Assembly (NCBI GenBank): GCA_038250235.1 | Contig: JBBSCO010000008.1 | Span: 1-64,000 of the forward strand | Direction: 5' to 3' | DNA from: JAAUTS01 sp038250235 | GTDB taxonomy: Bacteria; Verrucomicrobiota; Verrucomicrobiia; Methylacidiphilales; JAAUTS01 | DNA: 64,000 nucleotides | In this document: piece by piece, positions 42,181 to 51,818 of the stretch | How positions within the stretch are numbered: position 1 is the first letter of the stretch | Layout of the letters: each line of letters begins with the position of its first letter | Notes under the pieces: generated by a model | What the model was told of the DNA's origin: nothing | The model's input: the letters and a program-made list of their open reading frames with translations, nothing else | Database searches by the model: none | Translations under genes and position numbers: made by a program

Positions 42181-42901
42181 ACTTGAAAGTCTGAATAAAA
42201 GCTTCAGTGGCCAAGCAGTGCTGAAGGATCTCGGCTACAGCTGCGACTCCTGCCAATCCCTCGTGCTGCTCGGAGCTTCCGGATGCGGCAAGTCCACCCT
42301 GCTCCGCATCCTGGCCGGGCTTCTCCCCGCCGATTCAGGTTCCATCCGGTTTAATGGCGAAGTGTTATCTCCGGCTGAAAACACCCTGCGGGAATACCGG
42401 AAAAAACTGGGAATCGTTTTCCAGTCATCCAATCTCTTCCCCCACCTCAGCGCCTACGACAACCTCCTCCTTCCCTTGGAAAAAGTACATGGCTACACCA
42501 AAGAGCGGGCCCGCTCACGCATCGATTCTCTTTTAAAACACTTCCAACTGGACGCGCATGCCTACAAAAAACCCGGACAACTCTCAGGCGGGCAGCGCCA
42601 GCGCATTGCCATAGCCCGCGCCCTGGCCCACGAGCCCGGCCTGCTTTTACTGGATGAACCCACTTCCGCCCTCGACCCTGAAATGGCCGCAGAAGTGCTC
42701 AACACCATTGAGGAGCTGAAAAAAGAAGGAACCGATTTTATTCTCGTCACCCACCAGATCCCTTTTGCCAGGCGGGTGGCGGATCAGGTGCTTTTTCTAA
42801 ATAACGGAGGTAACCACGAATCCGGTCCGGCCTCAAGTGTCCTCGGGAATCCCGGAACCCCTCTCCTGAAGGAATTTCTACAACGCCACTTCGATTATTA
42901 G
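42170..42901 (+). CDS. Amino acid ABC transporter ATP-binding protein
   Basis: The 243-residue ATPase powers the permease encoded by the preceding overlapping gene. Walker A is GASGCGKST, the Q loop is VFQSS, the signature is LSGGQRQRIAIARAL, Walker B is LLLLDEPTSALDP and the H loop is VTHQ. It has the compact size of GlnQ/HisP-type proteins. No binding-protein gene follows. Confidence 0.93.
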   Translation: MKLELESLNKSFSGQAVLKDLGYSCDSCQSLVLLGASGCGKSTLLRILAGLLPADSGSIRFNGEVLSPAENTLREYRKKLGIVFQSSNLFPHLSAYDNLLLPLEKVHGYTKERARSRIDSLLKHFQLDAHAYKKPGQLSGGQRQRIAIARALAHEPGLLLLDEPTSALDPEMAAEVLNTIEELKKEGTDFILVTHQIPFARRVADQVLFLNNGGNHESGPASSVLGNPGTPLLKEFLQRHFDY

Positions 42902-42909
42902 GCTCTCTC

Positions 42910-42969
42910 TGTCGGGGCGGGGGCTGCGCGCCCATTCCCTGCCGCGAGCTTGGGGCCCACGTCCCTACA
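42910..42969 (-). repeat. Dispersed imperfect palindrome, copy B
   Basis: Read on the minus strand, this 60-nt segment starts TGTAGGGACGTGGGC and ends GCCCCGACA. Both ends match the 58500-58560 copy closely. It fills the convergent gap between the ABC ATPase and the M16 protease. Confidence 0.65.
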
Positions 42970-42984
42970 CTCCCGGATCCGCAA

Positions 42985-44259
42985 TCAAAAATGTTTGGCA
43001 GCTTCCCTCAACATCTTGTCATCCACGTCAGGCCCCACACAGGCCAGGGTCATCCGTCCAGGCTGGAAAAGTTCACGCGCCACGGCTGACACCTGCTCCG
43101 GTGTCACCGCCTGGATCTCCTCCAGCATTTCCTTCATCGGCTGCACCCGGCCCAGGCCGATGATTGATTCCCCCATCCACATCATACGGTTGGAAGTGCT
43201 TTCCATGCTGAGCTTCATCTGACCCATGAGAAAATCCTTGGCCCGCCTCAATTCCGCCATCGAAGGTTTGCTTTGGCCAATACGTTGGAATTCCCGGGCC
43301 GTCAGCTTCATGGCCGCGCCCAGCTTCGGGGTATCCAGTCCTGCCTGTAGATAAAAAGCCCCGCAGTCATGGAAATGATTGGTCGAGGTATGCACCGAAT
43401 AGGCCAAACCATGTTTTTCCCTCAAGATCTGGAAAAGCCTCGAGCTCATGTTTTCACCCAGAATGATACTCAACACTTTTTCCGCATAACGCTTGGGACT
43501 TTGGCGGGGCAGCCCATGAATACCAAGGGCCACATTGCATTGTTGCACAGGGCGGGGAATGGCCAGGGTTTTGATCCGGCCCGAAGATACTCTCTTGACC
43601 CGCTGATAACTAGAACGATCCGGACAAACCTTCCGCCCTTTCGTATAGGCTTCCACTTTGTTCCTCACCTTTTCCGGGGAAAAAGATCCTGCCATCGACA
43701 GTGTCAGACTCCCCGGATGATAATGATTTTTCCAAAACGCCGCCAAATCTGCGCGTTTCATGGCCGAAACAGATGTCGGCGTGCCGGCAATCGGCCTACC
43801 CAGACTGTTTCCCGACCAGAGGGCCTCGTTTAAACGATCCATCACCAGCGAGGAGGGCTGGTCTTCATACATCCTGATTTCTTCAAGAATCACACCCCGC
43901 TCACGCTCCACTTCCAAGGCAGGCAAAGTAGAATGCCAGAGCATGTCAAAAAGGACATCGAGAACCAGATCGGCATGGTCGGCATCCATCCGGGCATAAT
44001 AGCAGGTCATTTCCTCCGATGTGAAAGCGTTAAGGTCCCCTCCTTTGCCTTCGACCTCCTGTGAAATACCCAATGCGTTGCGCTGACGGGTGCCCTTGAA
44101 CATCATGTGTTCCAGAAAATGGGCTCCGCCCTGGAGTTTGGCCGGTTCATGACGGGAACCCACGCCGAACCAGAGCCCCACGCTGACGCTTTCCACCTCG
44201 TCCATCGGACAGAACGCAAAACGTGCAGTACCGATCTTACCCGTCGTAACATTCAACAT
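42985..44259 (-). CDS. M16 family zinc metallopeptidase
   Basis: The 424-residue protein resembles processing-peptidase and PqqL-type M16 enzymes. The inverted zinc motif HxxEH is in GAHFLEHMMFKGT near residues 46-58. The third ligand Glu lies downstream near ERERGVILEEI. The C-terminal half has the non-catalytic M16 fold. It has no obvious signal peptide. The cellular substrate is unknown. It stands alone between convergent and divergent neighbours. Confidence 0.92.
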   Translation of the reverse strand: MLNVTTGKIGTARFAFCPMDEVESVSVGLWFGVGSRHEPAKLQGGAHFLEHMMFKGTRQRNALGISQEVEGKGGDLNAFTSEEMTCYYARMDADHADLVLDVLFDMLWHSTLPALEVERERGVILEEIRMYEDQPSSLVMDRLNEALWSGNSLGRPIAGTPTSVSAMKRADLAAFWKNHYHPGSLTLSMAGSFSPEKVRNKVEAYTKGRKVCPDRSSYQRVKRVSSGRIKTLAIPRPVQQCNVALGIHGLPRQSPKRYAEKVLSIILGENMSSRLFQILREKHGLAYSVHTSTNHFHDCGAFYLQAGLDTPKLGAAMKLTAREFQRIGQSKPSMAELRRAKDFLMGQMKLSMESTSNRMMWMGESIIGLGRVQPMKEMLEEIQAVTPEQVSAVARELFQPGRMTLACVGPDVDDKMLREAAKHF

Positions 44260-44301
44260 AAGCTAAATACCCTAAAGTTTTCAGTACCCGGTTACAAGTG
44301 C

Positions 44302-44399
44302 TCAGTATTTTTAGTCCGATGTAACCCCGTGTCACCAAACCGGTTTCTCTTCTCCTCAAATTTCAGCCTTTCAGTATTTCGGTGTTTCAGTATTTTTAG
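44302..44399. repeat. Direct repeat pair TCAGTATTTTTAG upstream of the dGTPase-family gene
   Basis: The 13-mer TCAGTATTTTTAG occurs at 44302-44314 and again at 44387-44399. A partial TTTCAGTATTTC lies at 44369-44380. The second copy ends 4 nt before the ATG. The function is unknown. It may be a local tandem remnant rather than a regulatory site. Confidence 0.4.
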
Positions 44400-44403
44400 A
44401 CCA

Positions 44404-45561
44404 ATGTCCTTGCAATCGCGGCTCCAATGGGAACTGAAAGAACGGCAACTTCTCGCCCCCTGCGCCCAGTTGAGTCCTGAGAGCCGGGGACGAACCCACC
44501 CCGAAACAGTTCACGTTTATCGATCCGAATTCCAGCGCGACCGCGACCGTATCATCCACAGTTCCGCTTTCCGCCGACTCGAATACAAAACACAGGTCGT
44601 GCTCAACGGTAGTGGCGATCACTTCCGCACCCGTCTGACACATACCATCGAGGTGGCCGCCATTTCACGCAGCACCGCCCGCACGCTGGCGCTGAATGAA
44701 GACCTGGCCGAAGCCGTCGCCCTGGCCCACGACCTCGGTCATCCGCCTTTCGGACATCCGGGCGAGCACACATTAAACCAGTTGATGCGCGACCACGGCG
44801 GTTTTGAACACAATCGGCAAAGTCTTCGTGTGGTGGAAGAACTTGAGATGAAGTATCCCGAGTTCAACGGCTTGAACCTCTCCTGGGAGGTTAGGGAAGG
44901 GTTGTGCAAAGGTTTCCGGGAGAGTTTTGGAGGGGGGCTGCAGCCTAGCCTGGAAGCCCAGGTCGCGGATTCTGCCGACGAAATCGCCTATTGCTGCAGC
45001 GACCTGGACGACGCCTTGGAAAATGAACTCATCCGGCCGGAAGACCTGAAGGAAATTAAAATCTGGCAGGAACTGGAAGAGTCCGTTCAAAAACAGTATT
45101 CCAAACTGGATTTTGAGAGAAAACGCCGTTATCTCATCCGCTGCCTAATCGATCTCCTGGTGGACGACCTTTGCCTTCAATCGGCCACCAATATCGAGGA
45201 ATCCAAAATTCAGAGTGCCGAGGAAGTGCGGAAACTTACCAGACGTCTGGTGGGTTTTTCCATGAAACTGAGGCCCCAGATTCAAAACCTGCGGGATTTT
45301 CTCCACCAACACTTTTATTACAATCCAACTGTCGCACGTATCAACCAGCGGGCCTGCCAGGTCTTGCAGGCACTCTTTGAATTCTACCATCACCACCCCC
45401 ATCTTATAGGTTCCAAATCCGCCCTGCGCATCAAGAAGGACGGACTCTCCCGGGCTGTCGCCGATTATGTTTCCGGTATGACTGATATCTACGCTCTCAA
45501 GATGTACGCCAAACACATCGGCACAGATGATTTGCTGAAAGAACTGCTTCCTCCCGGATAG
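44404..45561 (+). CDS. dgt: Deoxyguanosinetriphosphate triphosphohydrolase-like protein
   Basis: This HD-domain enzyme cleaves dNTPs to nucleoside and triphosphate. The 385 residues show YRSEFQRDRDRIIHSSAFRRL, YKTQVVLNGSGDHFRTRLTHTIEV and the HD motif VALAHDLGHPPFGHPGE. The later LEAQVADSADEIAYCCSDLDDA supplies the third metal Asp. I chose the ATG at 44404. The frame is open further upstream but overlaps the divergent protease gene and lacks family similarity. Confidence 0.92.
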   Translation: MSLQSRLQWELKERQLLAPCAQLSPESRGRTHPETVHVYRSEFQRDRDRIIHSSAFRRLEYKTQVVLNGSGDHFRTRLTHTIEVAAISRSTARTLALNEDLAEAVALAHDLGHPPFGHPGEHTLNQLMRDHGGFEHNRQSLRVVEELEMKYPEFNGLNLSWEVREGLCKGFRESFGGGLQPSLEAQVADSADEIAYCCSDLDDALENELIRPEDLKEIKIWQELEESVQKQYSKLDFERKRRYLIRCLIDLLVDDLCLQSATNIEESKIQSAEEVRKLTRRLVGFSMKLRPQIQNLRDFLHQHFYYNPTVARINQRACQVLQALFEFYHHHPHLIGSKSALRIKKDGLSRAVADYVSGMTDIYALKMYAKHIGTDDLLKELLPPG

Positions 45562-45664
45562 CACAATCAAAGAAAAACGATCCGCCTGATCCCGAAAGCT
45601 GTCGTAACTAAAAAACCATCTTTCATATACCATGAAGCTTCCTCTCCCCGCCTAACTCATTGGC

Positions 45665-46357
45665 TTGATCATTTCCCTGCTGATCCTCCCTGTTCTCATC
45701 TTGGGATGCACCTACTTTTACACCAAATCCCAACCACGGATCTATTCCTCATCGGCACTTATCGTGCTAGACAAAAAAACTGCTCTCAATGCCCAACTTG
45801 GTGAACGGGAAGACTCCCCTGTCCGCTCTGTCGATCTGCAAACGGAGTTCGAAATCATCCAGTCGAAAAAGATTCTTCTTCCCGTCCTTGAGGAACAAAA
45901 GTTCGGTGAATCTTTGGTCTTGGCCTCAGGACTTCTTGCGGATACCTACAGCGGGAAGGAAGACTTCCTTTACAAACGTTTTAAAGCTGAGCATTTGCGC
46001 GTGCACCCCTACCGCAACACACATTTCATCGAAATCACTGTTTTTTCCGAAGAACCCAGACAGGCTAAAAACACCGCAAACGCTATGGCGCGCAACTATA
46101 TTGATTACAGAAAAGGCGAGACTGGGAATGTTTTCGGAGTTGATTTGATCAGTGAAGCGGAAGAAGGTGTGTCCCCTATCAAACCCAACTTCAAGCTCAA
46201 TGTGGCACTCGCCCTCGTGATCGGATTCGTAGTGGGGGGAATCTTCAGCATCGCTCTCAGCATCTGGTATTTTGCCACCAAGGCAAAACCGCCCGCCCTA
46301 CCCCGCACACCTGCCGCCTGGGTCCCCCTCAACTCTGCCAGCCCTGCAAAATCCTGA
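45665..46357 (+). CDS. Shortened Wzz/GumC-like chain-length protein
   Basis: The 230 residues show the Wzz pattern: an N-terminal helix (IISLLILPVLILGCTYFYT), then QPRIYSSSALIVLDKK, ARNYIDYRKGE, SPIKPNFKLN and a C-terminal helix. The long coiled coil normally between YIDYR and the SPIKPN region is missing. The only start in frame is TTG at 45665. An ATG at 45632 in the same frame is cut off by TAA at 45653, which looks like a lost N-terminus. No polysaccharide genes are adjacent. It may be a decaying gene. Confidence 0.6.
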   Translation: MIISLLILPVLILGCTYFYTKSQPRIYSSSALIVLDKKTALNAQLGEREDSPVRSVDLQTEFEIIQSKKILLPVLEEQKFGESLVLASGLLADTYSGKEDFLYKRFKAEHLRVHPYRNTHFIEITVFSEEPRQAKNTANAMARNYIDYRKGETGNVFGVDLISEAEEGVSPIKPNFKLNVALALVIGFVVGGIFSIALSIWYFATKAKPPALPRTPAAWVPLNSASPAKS

Positions 46358-47330
46358 GGTAATTTCCTCTTTCATAGGCCGCAGGTTCCGGGCAATTACG
46401 CATGCTCATGGCTCCTTTCAACTGCTCAACGGATTCGTAATCGTGCTCGTTCATCCACGTTTTGAGACGTTCCAGCAAAATATGCAGATAACCTGGTCCA
46501 TGCTTGAGCAGGCAGGACACCATCTGGATCGCATCCGCCCCGGCCAGGATGGCTTTGACCACATCTTCCAAGTGATGTACTCCGCCCGTGCAGCCCAGGC
46601 TCACGTTCACTTTTTCCCGCAAGGCCGCCAGCCAACGCAACCGCAACAAAAGCTCATTCGACTGCGAAAGCTGAAGCACGGGCTTCGCCTCCATCTGTTC
46701 AGGATCGATATCCGGCTGATAGAAACGATTGAACAACACCAGACCGTCCGCACCCGCCTCCGCCGCCTGCCTGGCCACATGACCGAAGGAGGTGTAGAAG
46801 GGCGATAGCTTGACCGCCAAAGGAATTGAAATCACAGCACGTACATCCCTGATGGTATCGACCAGTTGCCTTTCGACTTCCGCACCTGATTCGTCAACCC
46901 GCATGGCTGGATAATAAAAATTTAATTCGAGGGCATCCGCCCCCGCATCCTCCAGGATTTCAGCATAATGCGTCCACCCACCGGGAGTCGTTCCATTGAG
47001 TGAGGCGATCACCGGAATACCTACCGTCTTTTTCAACCAGCGCAGATGTTGCAGATAGCGGTTGGGCTCAAAGCTGTATTCGTGAATCGATGGAAAATAG
47101 GAAGCCGCTTCGGCAAAAACATCCTCATGGTCTTCGACGTGTTTTCCCATACCCAACATTTCCTGGTGTAACTGCTCCTCGAAGAGGGAATGCATCACGA
47201 TAGCGGAAGCACCCGCTTGCTCCAACGCGACGACCGTATTTTGCTTGTCTGCCAGGGGGCTGGCTCCAATAATGAAAGGGTTTTTCAAGGGAAGTCCAAG
47301 ATAGGTTGTGCTGAGATCAGGACATTTCAT
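46329..47330 (-). CDS. Dihydroorotate dehydrogenase-like flavoprotein
   Basis: The 333-residue FMN-barrel protein reads STTYLGLPLKNPFIIGASPLA, VIASLNGTTPGGW, ALELNFYYPA, VKLSPFYTSFGH and LGCTGGVHHLEDVVKAILAGA. It belongs to the class often annotated as dihydroorotate-dehydrogenase-like beside pyruvate:ferredoxin oxidoreductase. Its role is unproven and it may serve electron transfer rather than pyrimidine synthesis. The ATG overlaps the nifJ stop by 4 nt. Confidence 0.88.
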   Translation of the reverse strand: MKCPDLSTTYLGLPLKNPFIIGASPLADKQNTVVALEQAGASAIVMHSLFEEQLHQEMLGMGKHVEDHEDVFAEAASYFPSIHEYSFEPNRYLQHLRWLKKTVGIPVIASLNGTTPGGWTHYAEILEDAGADALELNFYYPAMRVDESGAEVERQLVDTIRDVRAVISIPLAVKLSPFYTSFGHVARQAAEAGADGLVLFNRFYQPDIDPEQMEAKPVLQLSQSNELLLRLRWLAALREKVNVSLGCTGGVHHLEDVVKAILAGADAIQMVSCLLKHGPGYLHILLERLKTWMNEHDYESVEQLKGAMSMRNCPEPAAYERGNYLRILQGWQS

Positions 47331-50300
47331 GAGGCCTCCTTGGCCGCAACTGTGTTCATTTGTAGGTCAGCCAACTGCCGGTAGAGCTGCTGCCTGGCCT
47401 TTATTCGCGCCGACGCCTGTCCATGCAACTCAAGAAAACGTTCAGGATCACTTTGCTCCAGGATTCGGAATCGGGCTTCGTTCTCGGTATAACGTCCCAA
47501 AGGAACCGTGGCGTCGCCGGAATCCAACTGTAGCGGGGAAAGTCCCTGCGCTGTCCGGCGGGGATCAAAGCGGTAAAGAGGCCAGTAACCGGAATCGACT
47601 GCCAGTTTCTGTTGCTCCAGGCCATGTTGCATGCCGTAACCATGGGCAATGCAGTGACTGTAGGCGATGATGAGCGAAGTGCCGGGATAAGCTTCGGCCT
47701 CGTTGAGCACTTTTACCGTCTGGGAGTCCTTGGCCCCAAAAGCGATCCTCGCCACATACACATCCCCATAAGTCATGGCAATCATTCCTAGATCTTTTTT
47801 GCCTTTGGCTTTCCCGTTTACAGCAAACTTGGCCACTGCCCCCAGCGGTGTGGATTTGGAGGCCTGCCCGCCCGTGTTGGAATAGACCTCTGTATCGAGA
47901 ACCAGGATGTTCACCTTGAGTCCAAGGGACAGGACATGATCCAGCCCCCCGTAACCGATGTCGTAAGCCCAGCCGTCTCCCCCGATGATCCAGACACTTT
48001 TTTTCACCAGTGCTTCGGAAAAACAGTGTATCTGCTCCCGCACTTCTGTAGGTAGCGTTGAGCAGCACCTGAGCAATTCGACCACACGTTCCCGCTGGGC
48101 CGCGATCCCTTTTTCCGTGCTCTGATCCGCTTGTAAAAGACTATCTACCAAACCTGCGCCAAGCGTCGAACTCCAGGTTTTGATCAGGGAGCGGATACGT
48201 TCCTCTTTGCGGTCAAGGGCGAAACGCATGCCCAGGCCGAACTCGGCATTGTCCTCGAAAAGCGAATTGGCCCAGGCCGGCCCCCGGCCCTGTGCATTGG
48301 TGGAATAGGGTGTGGTGGGAAGATTCCCCCCGTAGATGGAAGAACATCCGGTGGCATTGGCAATGAGAGCCCGGTCTCCGAACAACTGCGAAACCAGCTT
48401 GATATAAGGTGTCTCCCCACAGCCCGCACAGGCACCCGAAAATTCAAACAAGGGTTCCAAAAACTGGGAGGCTTTGACTTCGTCGGTTTTAAGCAAAGTC
48501 CGATCCACGTTGGGTAGCTTGAGAAAATAGGAGAAATTGAGTTTTTCCTGCCAGCGCAGCTCGCTTTGAGGAACAGGACTGAGAGCCTTGCGTTTGGGGT
48601 TTGTCTTGTCTTTGGCTGGGCAGACCTCGATGCAAAGACCGCAACCGGTGCAGTCCTCCGCCGCCAGTTGCAGGGTGTAACGGTGGCCGTCGTGCTCGCG
48701 CGATCGGAAAGGCGCGGACTTGAACCCCTGAGGGGCATTGGCCAATTCGGATTCCGGATAAAATTTGGCGCGCAGGGAGGCATGCGGACAAACCAAGGCA
48801 CACTTGTTGCACTGGATACAAAGAACCGGATCCCAAAGAGGGACGTCCGCTGCCAGATTCCGCTTTTCCCAGCGGCTTGTATTAAGGGGCCAGGTTCCAT
48901 CCGCAGGCATCACGCTAACAGGAAGCTCATCCCCCCTGCCCGCCATCATCACACCGGTAACCTGATGAATAAAGGCATCGGCATCGGGAGGAATCAACAT
49001 GGGACGCCCATGAATGGAATCGATTTTCCCTTCATGCCTCAATTCCTGCAGGTTCTCCAGCGTGCGGTCGACGGCATCAAAGTTTTTTTTCACCATCGCT
49101 TCGCCCTTCCTGGCGTAGCTTTTTTGAATGGCTTTTTTGATCTGGGCAATCGCTTCCTCCCTGGGAAGAACGCCGGAAACCGCAAAAAAGCAGGTCTGCA
49201 TGACCGTATTGATTCGGCCTCCCATTCCGCTTTCCCGTGCGACACGGTAGGCATCAATGGTGTAAAGCTTCAATCCCCGGTCCACTATGAGCTTCTGGGA
49301 TTCACGACTGAACTGCTCCCAGATTCTGTCCGCCGGATAAGGACTGTTGATAAGACAGACGGCCCCCGGGGCCGCGTGTGCGAGAACTTCATTCTTTTCC
49401 AACAAGTCCCACTGATGACAGGCCACAAAGCGGGCTGTGCCCTTGGCAATAACATACGGTGCCCGGATGGCACGGGGGCCGAAGCGCAGATGCGAGATTG
49501 TGACGGCACCGGATTTTTTGGAATCATAGACAAAATAACCCTGGGCCCTGAGTCCTGTTTCCATTCCGATGATTTTGATCGTGTTCTTGTTGGCTCCCAC
49601 GGTTCCATCCGATCCCAGGCCGTAGAAAACTGCGTTGATGGTTTCGGGATCGTCCACCTGGAACCCCTCCTCCACGTCAAGTGACATGCCAGTGACATCA
49701 TCCATGATACCCACTGTAAAGGAGTGTCGCGGCATGGCTTGAAGCATCTCGTCAAAAACAGCCTTGGCCATGGCAGGGGTGAATTCCTTGGAACCCAGAC
49801 CGTAACGGCCACCAATGAGCCGGGGCAATATTGCCGTCCTCGCTGCCTGTCGACAGGCCAGGGAAGTAACCACATCTTGGAAGAGCGGTTCCCCCACCGA
49901 GCCGGGTTCTTTCGTGCGGTCCAGCACGGCGATGTTCACCACACTGGAAGGCAATACCTGAAGAAACGTCTCCACAGGGAAAGGACGATAAAGACGCACC
50001 ACCAGAACTCCCGTGCGGCGTCCATCAATATTCAATTTCCTGCTGGTCTCAATCACTGTTTCTGCCGCCGATCCCATGACGACCACAACCTCCGTGGCCC
50101 GGGGATCCCCCACATAATCCACCAGATGGTAAGAACGTCCGGTCAGTCCGGCAAAACGATCCATCACCTGCCGGACGCGCTCTGGGGCCTCAAGATAATA
50201 GGGATTCACACGTTCGCGGGTCTGAAAGAAGACGTCCGGATTTTGGGCTGTTCCACGGATGACCGGACGCTCCGGACTGAGTCCTCTCGCATAAAAATCT

Positions 50301-50962
50301 GCCAGGGCTTTGGTATCCAGCATTGCCTTGAGATCATCATCGGAGAGGATTTCCAACTGGTTGATCTCGTGTGAAGTACGGAAACCGTCGAAAAAATGAA
50401 GAAAAGGCAGCCGGGTCTCGAGGGTGGCGGCGTGGGAAATGCAGGCCATATCGTGCGACTCCTGCACATTCGACGAACAGAGCATGGCGAAACCCGTCGG
50501 CCTGACGGCCATAACATCCGAGTGATCTCCAAAGATGGAAAGCCCGCTGGTGGCAACCGCCCGCGCTGCAACGTGCAGGCAAAAGGGTGTGAGTTCGCCA
50601 GCCATCTTATACATGGCTGGTATCATGAGTAGCAAGCCCTGCGAAGCCGTAAAGGAGGTGGAAAGACAACCGGCCTGAAGCATCCCGTGGAGAGCACCCG
50701 CCACCCCGGCTTCCGACTGCATTTCCACCACACCTGGCACTTCGCCCCAAATATTGGGCTTTGCTATAGCAGCCCACTCGTCACAAGACTCACCCATGGG
50801 AGTCGATGGTGTAATGGGATAAATGGCTATGGCCTGACTGAGCCGGTAGGCCACGGAGGCCGCCGCCTCGTTGCCATCCATGATGGCCAGTGGACGCTGA
50901 ACCGGCAGGGAGGGCTTATGTTCCCTTGAAACCCCCGGACCAGACAAAACAGCTGAACTCAT
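47327..50962 (-). CDS. nifJ: Pyruvate:ferredoxin (flavodoxin) oxidoreductase
   Basis: This oxygen-sensitive enzyme converts pyruvate and CoA to acetyl-CoA, CO2 and reduced ferredoxin. The 1211-residue single-chain form starts its conserved part at MDGNEAAASVAYRLSQAIA, with YPITPSTPMGE. Two 4Fe-4S motifs (CIQCNKCALVCPH and CTGCGLCIEVCP) lie in the middle. The GACAGCGETPY cysteines and the thiamine-pyrophosphate site GDGWAYDIGYGGLDH and NTGGQASKST follow. It implies anaerobic or fermentative capacity. It is coupled to the downstream flavoprotein gene. Confidence 0.96.
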   Translation of the reverse strand: MSSAVLSGPGVSREHKPSLPVQRPLAIMDGNEAAASVAYRLSQAIAIYPITPSTPMGESCDEWAAIAKPNIWGEVPGVVEMQSEAGVAGALHGMLQAGCLSTSFTASQGLLLMIPAMYKMAGELTPFCLHVAARAVATSGLSIFGDHSDVMAVRPTGFAMLCSSNVQESHDMACISHAATLETRLPFLHFFDGFRTSHEINQLEILSDDDLKAMLDTKALADFYARGLSPERPVIRGTAQNPDVFFQTRERVNPYYLEAPERVRQVMDRFAGLTGRSYHLVDYVGDPRATEVVVVMGSAAETVIETSRKLNIDGRRTGVLVVRLYRPFPVETFLQVLPSSVVNIAVLDRTKEPGSVGEPLFQDVVTSLACRQAARTAILPRLIGGRYGLGSKEFTPAMAKAVFDEMLQAMPRHSFTVGIMDDVTGMSLDVEEGFQVDDPETINAVFYGLGSDGTVGANKNTIKIIGMETGLRAQGYFVYDSKKSGAVTISHLRFGPRAIRAPYVIAKGTARFVACHQWDLLEKNEVLAHAAPGAVCLINSPYPADRIWEQFSRESQKLIVDRGLKLYTIDAYRVARESGMGGRINTVMQTCFFAVSGVLPREEAIAQIKKAIQKSYARKGEAMVKKNFDAVDRTLENLQELRHEGKIDSIHGRPMLIPPDADAFIHQVTGVMMAGRGDELPVSVMPADGTWPLNTSRWEKRNLAADVPLWDPVLCIQCNKCALVCPHASLRAKFYPESELANAPQGFKSAPFRSREHDGHRYTLQLAAEDCTGCGLCIEVCPAKDKTNPKRKALSPVPQSELRWQEKLNFSYFLKLPNVDRTLLKTDEVKASQFLEPLFEFSGACAGCGETPYIKLVSQLFGDRALIANATGCSSIYGGNLPTTPYSTNAQGRGPAWANSLFEDNAEFGLGMRFALDRKEERIRSLIKTWSSTLGAGLVDSLLQADQSTEKGIAAQRERVVELLRCCSTLPTEVREQIHCFSEALVKKSVWIIGGDGWAYDIGYGGLDHVLSLGLKVNILVLDTEVYSNTGGQASKSTPLGAVAKFAVNGKAKGKKDLGMIAMTYGDVYVARIAFGAKDSQTVKVLNEAEAYPGTSLIIAYSHCIAHGYGMQHGLEQQKLAVDSGYWPLYRFDPRRTAQGLSPLQLDSGDATVPLGRYTENEARFRILEQSDPERFLELHGQASARIKARQQLYRQLADLQMNTVAAKEAS

Positions 50963-51181
50963 GAACCAAGCCTATCTAATGTTTGATTAATTGTAAATTA
51001 GTTTAATTAATGTATGAGAGCCGCAACTTAAGGAATTAGCTGTGGTTATAGCCTTCTTGTGTCGTGAGCCGTCAATCAGCGCCAAGAAACCTCGCCCCCA
51101 GAACATTAGTCTCTTCTTGTCTGAAGGAGGGATCTCCACCTAAGTTGGTGCTGCCTTGTGTCTAACGGAACACCTGCAACC

Positions 51182-51793
51182 ATGAAAACCATTCTATTTC
51201 TCGCCCCCCTGATCCTCACGCTCTCCACCCTTCCGTCCCAGGCCCAAGAACAGAGGCCCTCCCCAGGCAAAGTCGAAATCATTCGCATTCTGGCTGGTTC
51301 TCCCACGCCAGTAACTGACAGGCGTGGCATCACTTGGGAAGCTGCCCGGGGTTTTAGCGGCGGCGAAACCGTCACCCGCATTCTCCCGGAACTTCCGGAA
51401 ATTTATCAGAGCGAACGCTACGGCGACTTCAGCTTCTCGGAGCCCCTGCAAAACGGGAAATACCGGATCACTCTTCATTTTTGCGAATCCTACCACAAAA
51501 GCTGGGTCGAAGCCCGGGGTAAACGAAGTTTTAATGTCCAGATCGAAAACACCATCACTAATATCAAGGATCTCAGTATCGCTGCCGAAGGCTTCCGGAA
51601 ACCCTTGGTCAAACTTTTTGAAGTGACTGTCCGGGATGGAAAACTTGATATTTCCTTTAAAGCCACACCGAAAAATCCGGCGGATTATGATCCGGGCTGC
51701 CTCAATGCCATCGAAATCGAATGGCTCAGTAAACAGACGGGGCTCAGGCAACCCGGCGCTAAAATGGATCAGGTCGAGCTGTACAAGGATTAG
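51182..51793 (+). CDS. Secreted malectin-like domain protein
   Basis: The 203-residue protein has a signal peptide (MKTILFLAPLILTLSTLP, cut near SQAQ) and a malectin-type carbohydrate-binding fold: ERYGDFSFSEPLQNGKYRITL, FCESYHKSWVEARGKRSFNV and DISFKATPKNPADYDPGCLNAIEIE. Malectin-like domains bind glycans and are common in polysaccharide-degrading Verrucomicrobiota. I chose the ATG at 51182 because the signal sequence begins there. It is convergent with mutL. Confidence 0.8.
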   Translation: MKTILFLAPLILTLSTLPSQAQEQRPSPGKVEIIRILAGSPTPVTDRRGITWEAARGFSGGETVTRILPELPEIYQSERYGDFSFSEPLQNGKYRITLHFCESYHKSWVEARGKRSFNVQIENTITNIKDLSIAAEGFRKPLVKLFEVTVRDGKLDISFKATPKNPADYDPGCLNAIEIEWLSKQTGLRQPGAKMDQVELYKD

Positions 51794-51818
51794 GTTCTTC
51801 AAGAGCAGCCTAGGCTCT

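Noticed and set aside
50650..50662. AAGGAGGT-like site on the plus strand within nifJ
   Set aside because: It lies inside a conserved coding region on the other strand and has no plausible gene behind it.
51794..51818. Hairpin AAGAGC/GCTCTT between the malectin-like gene and mutL as a terminator
   Set aside because: The stem is short and no T-run follows on either strand.
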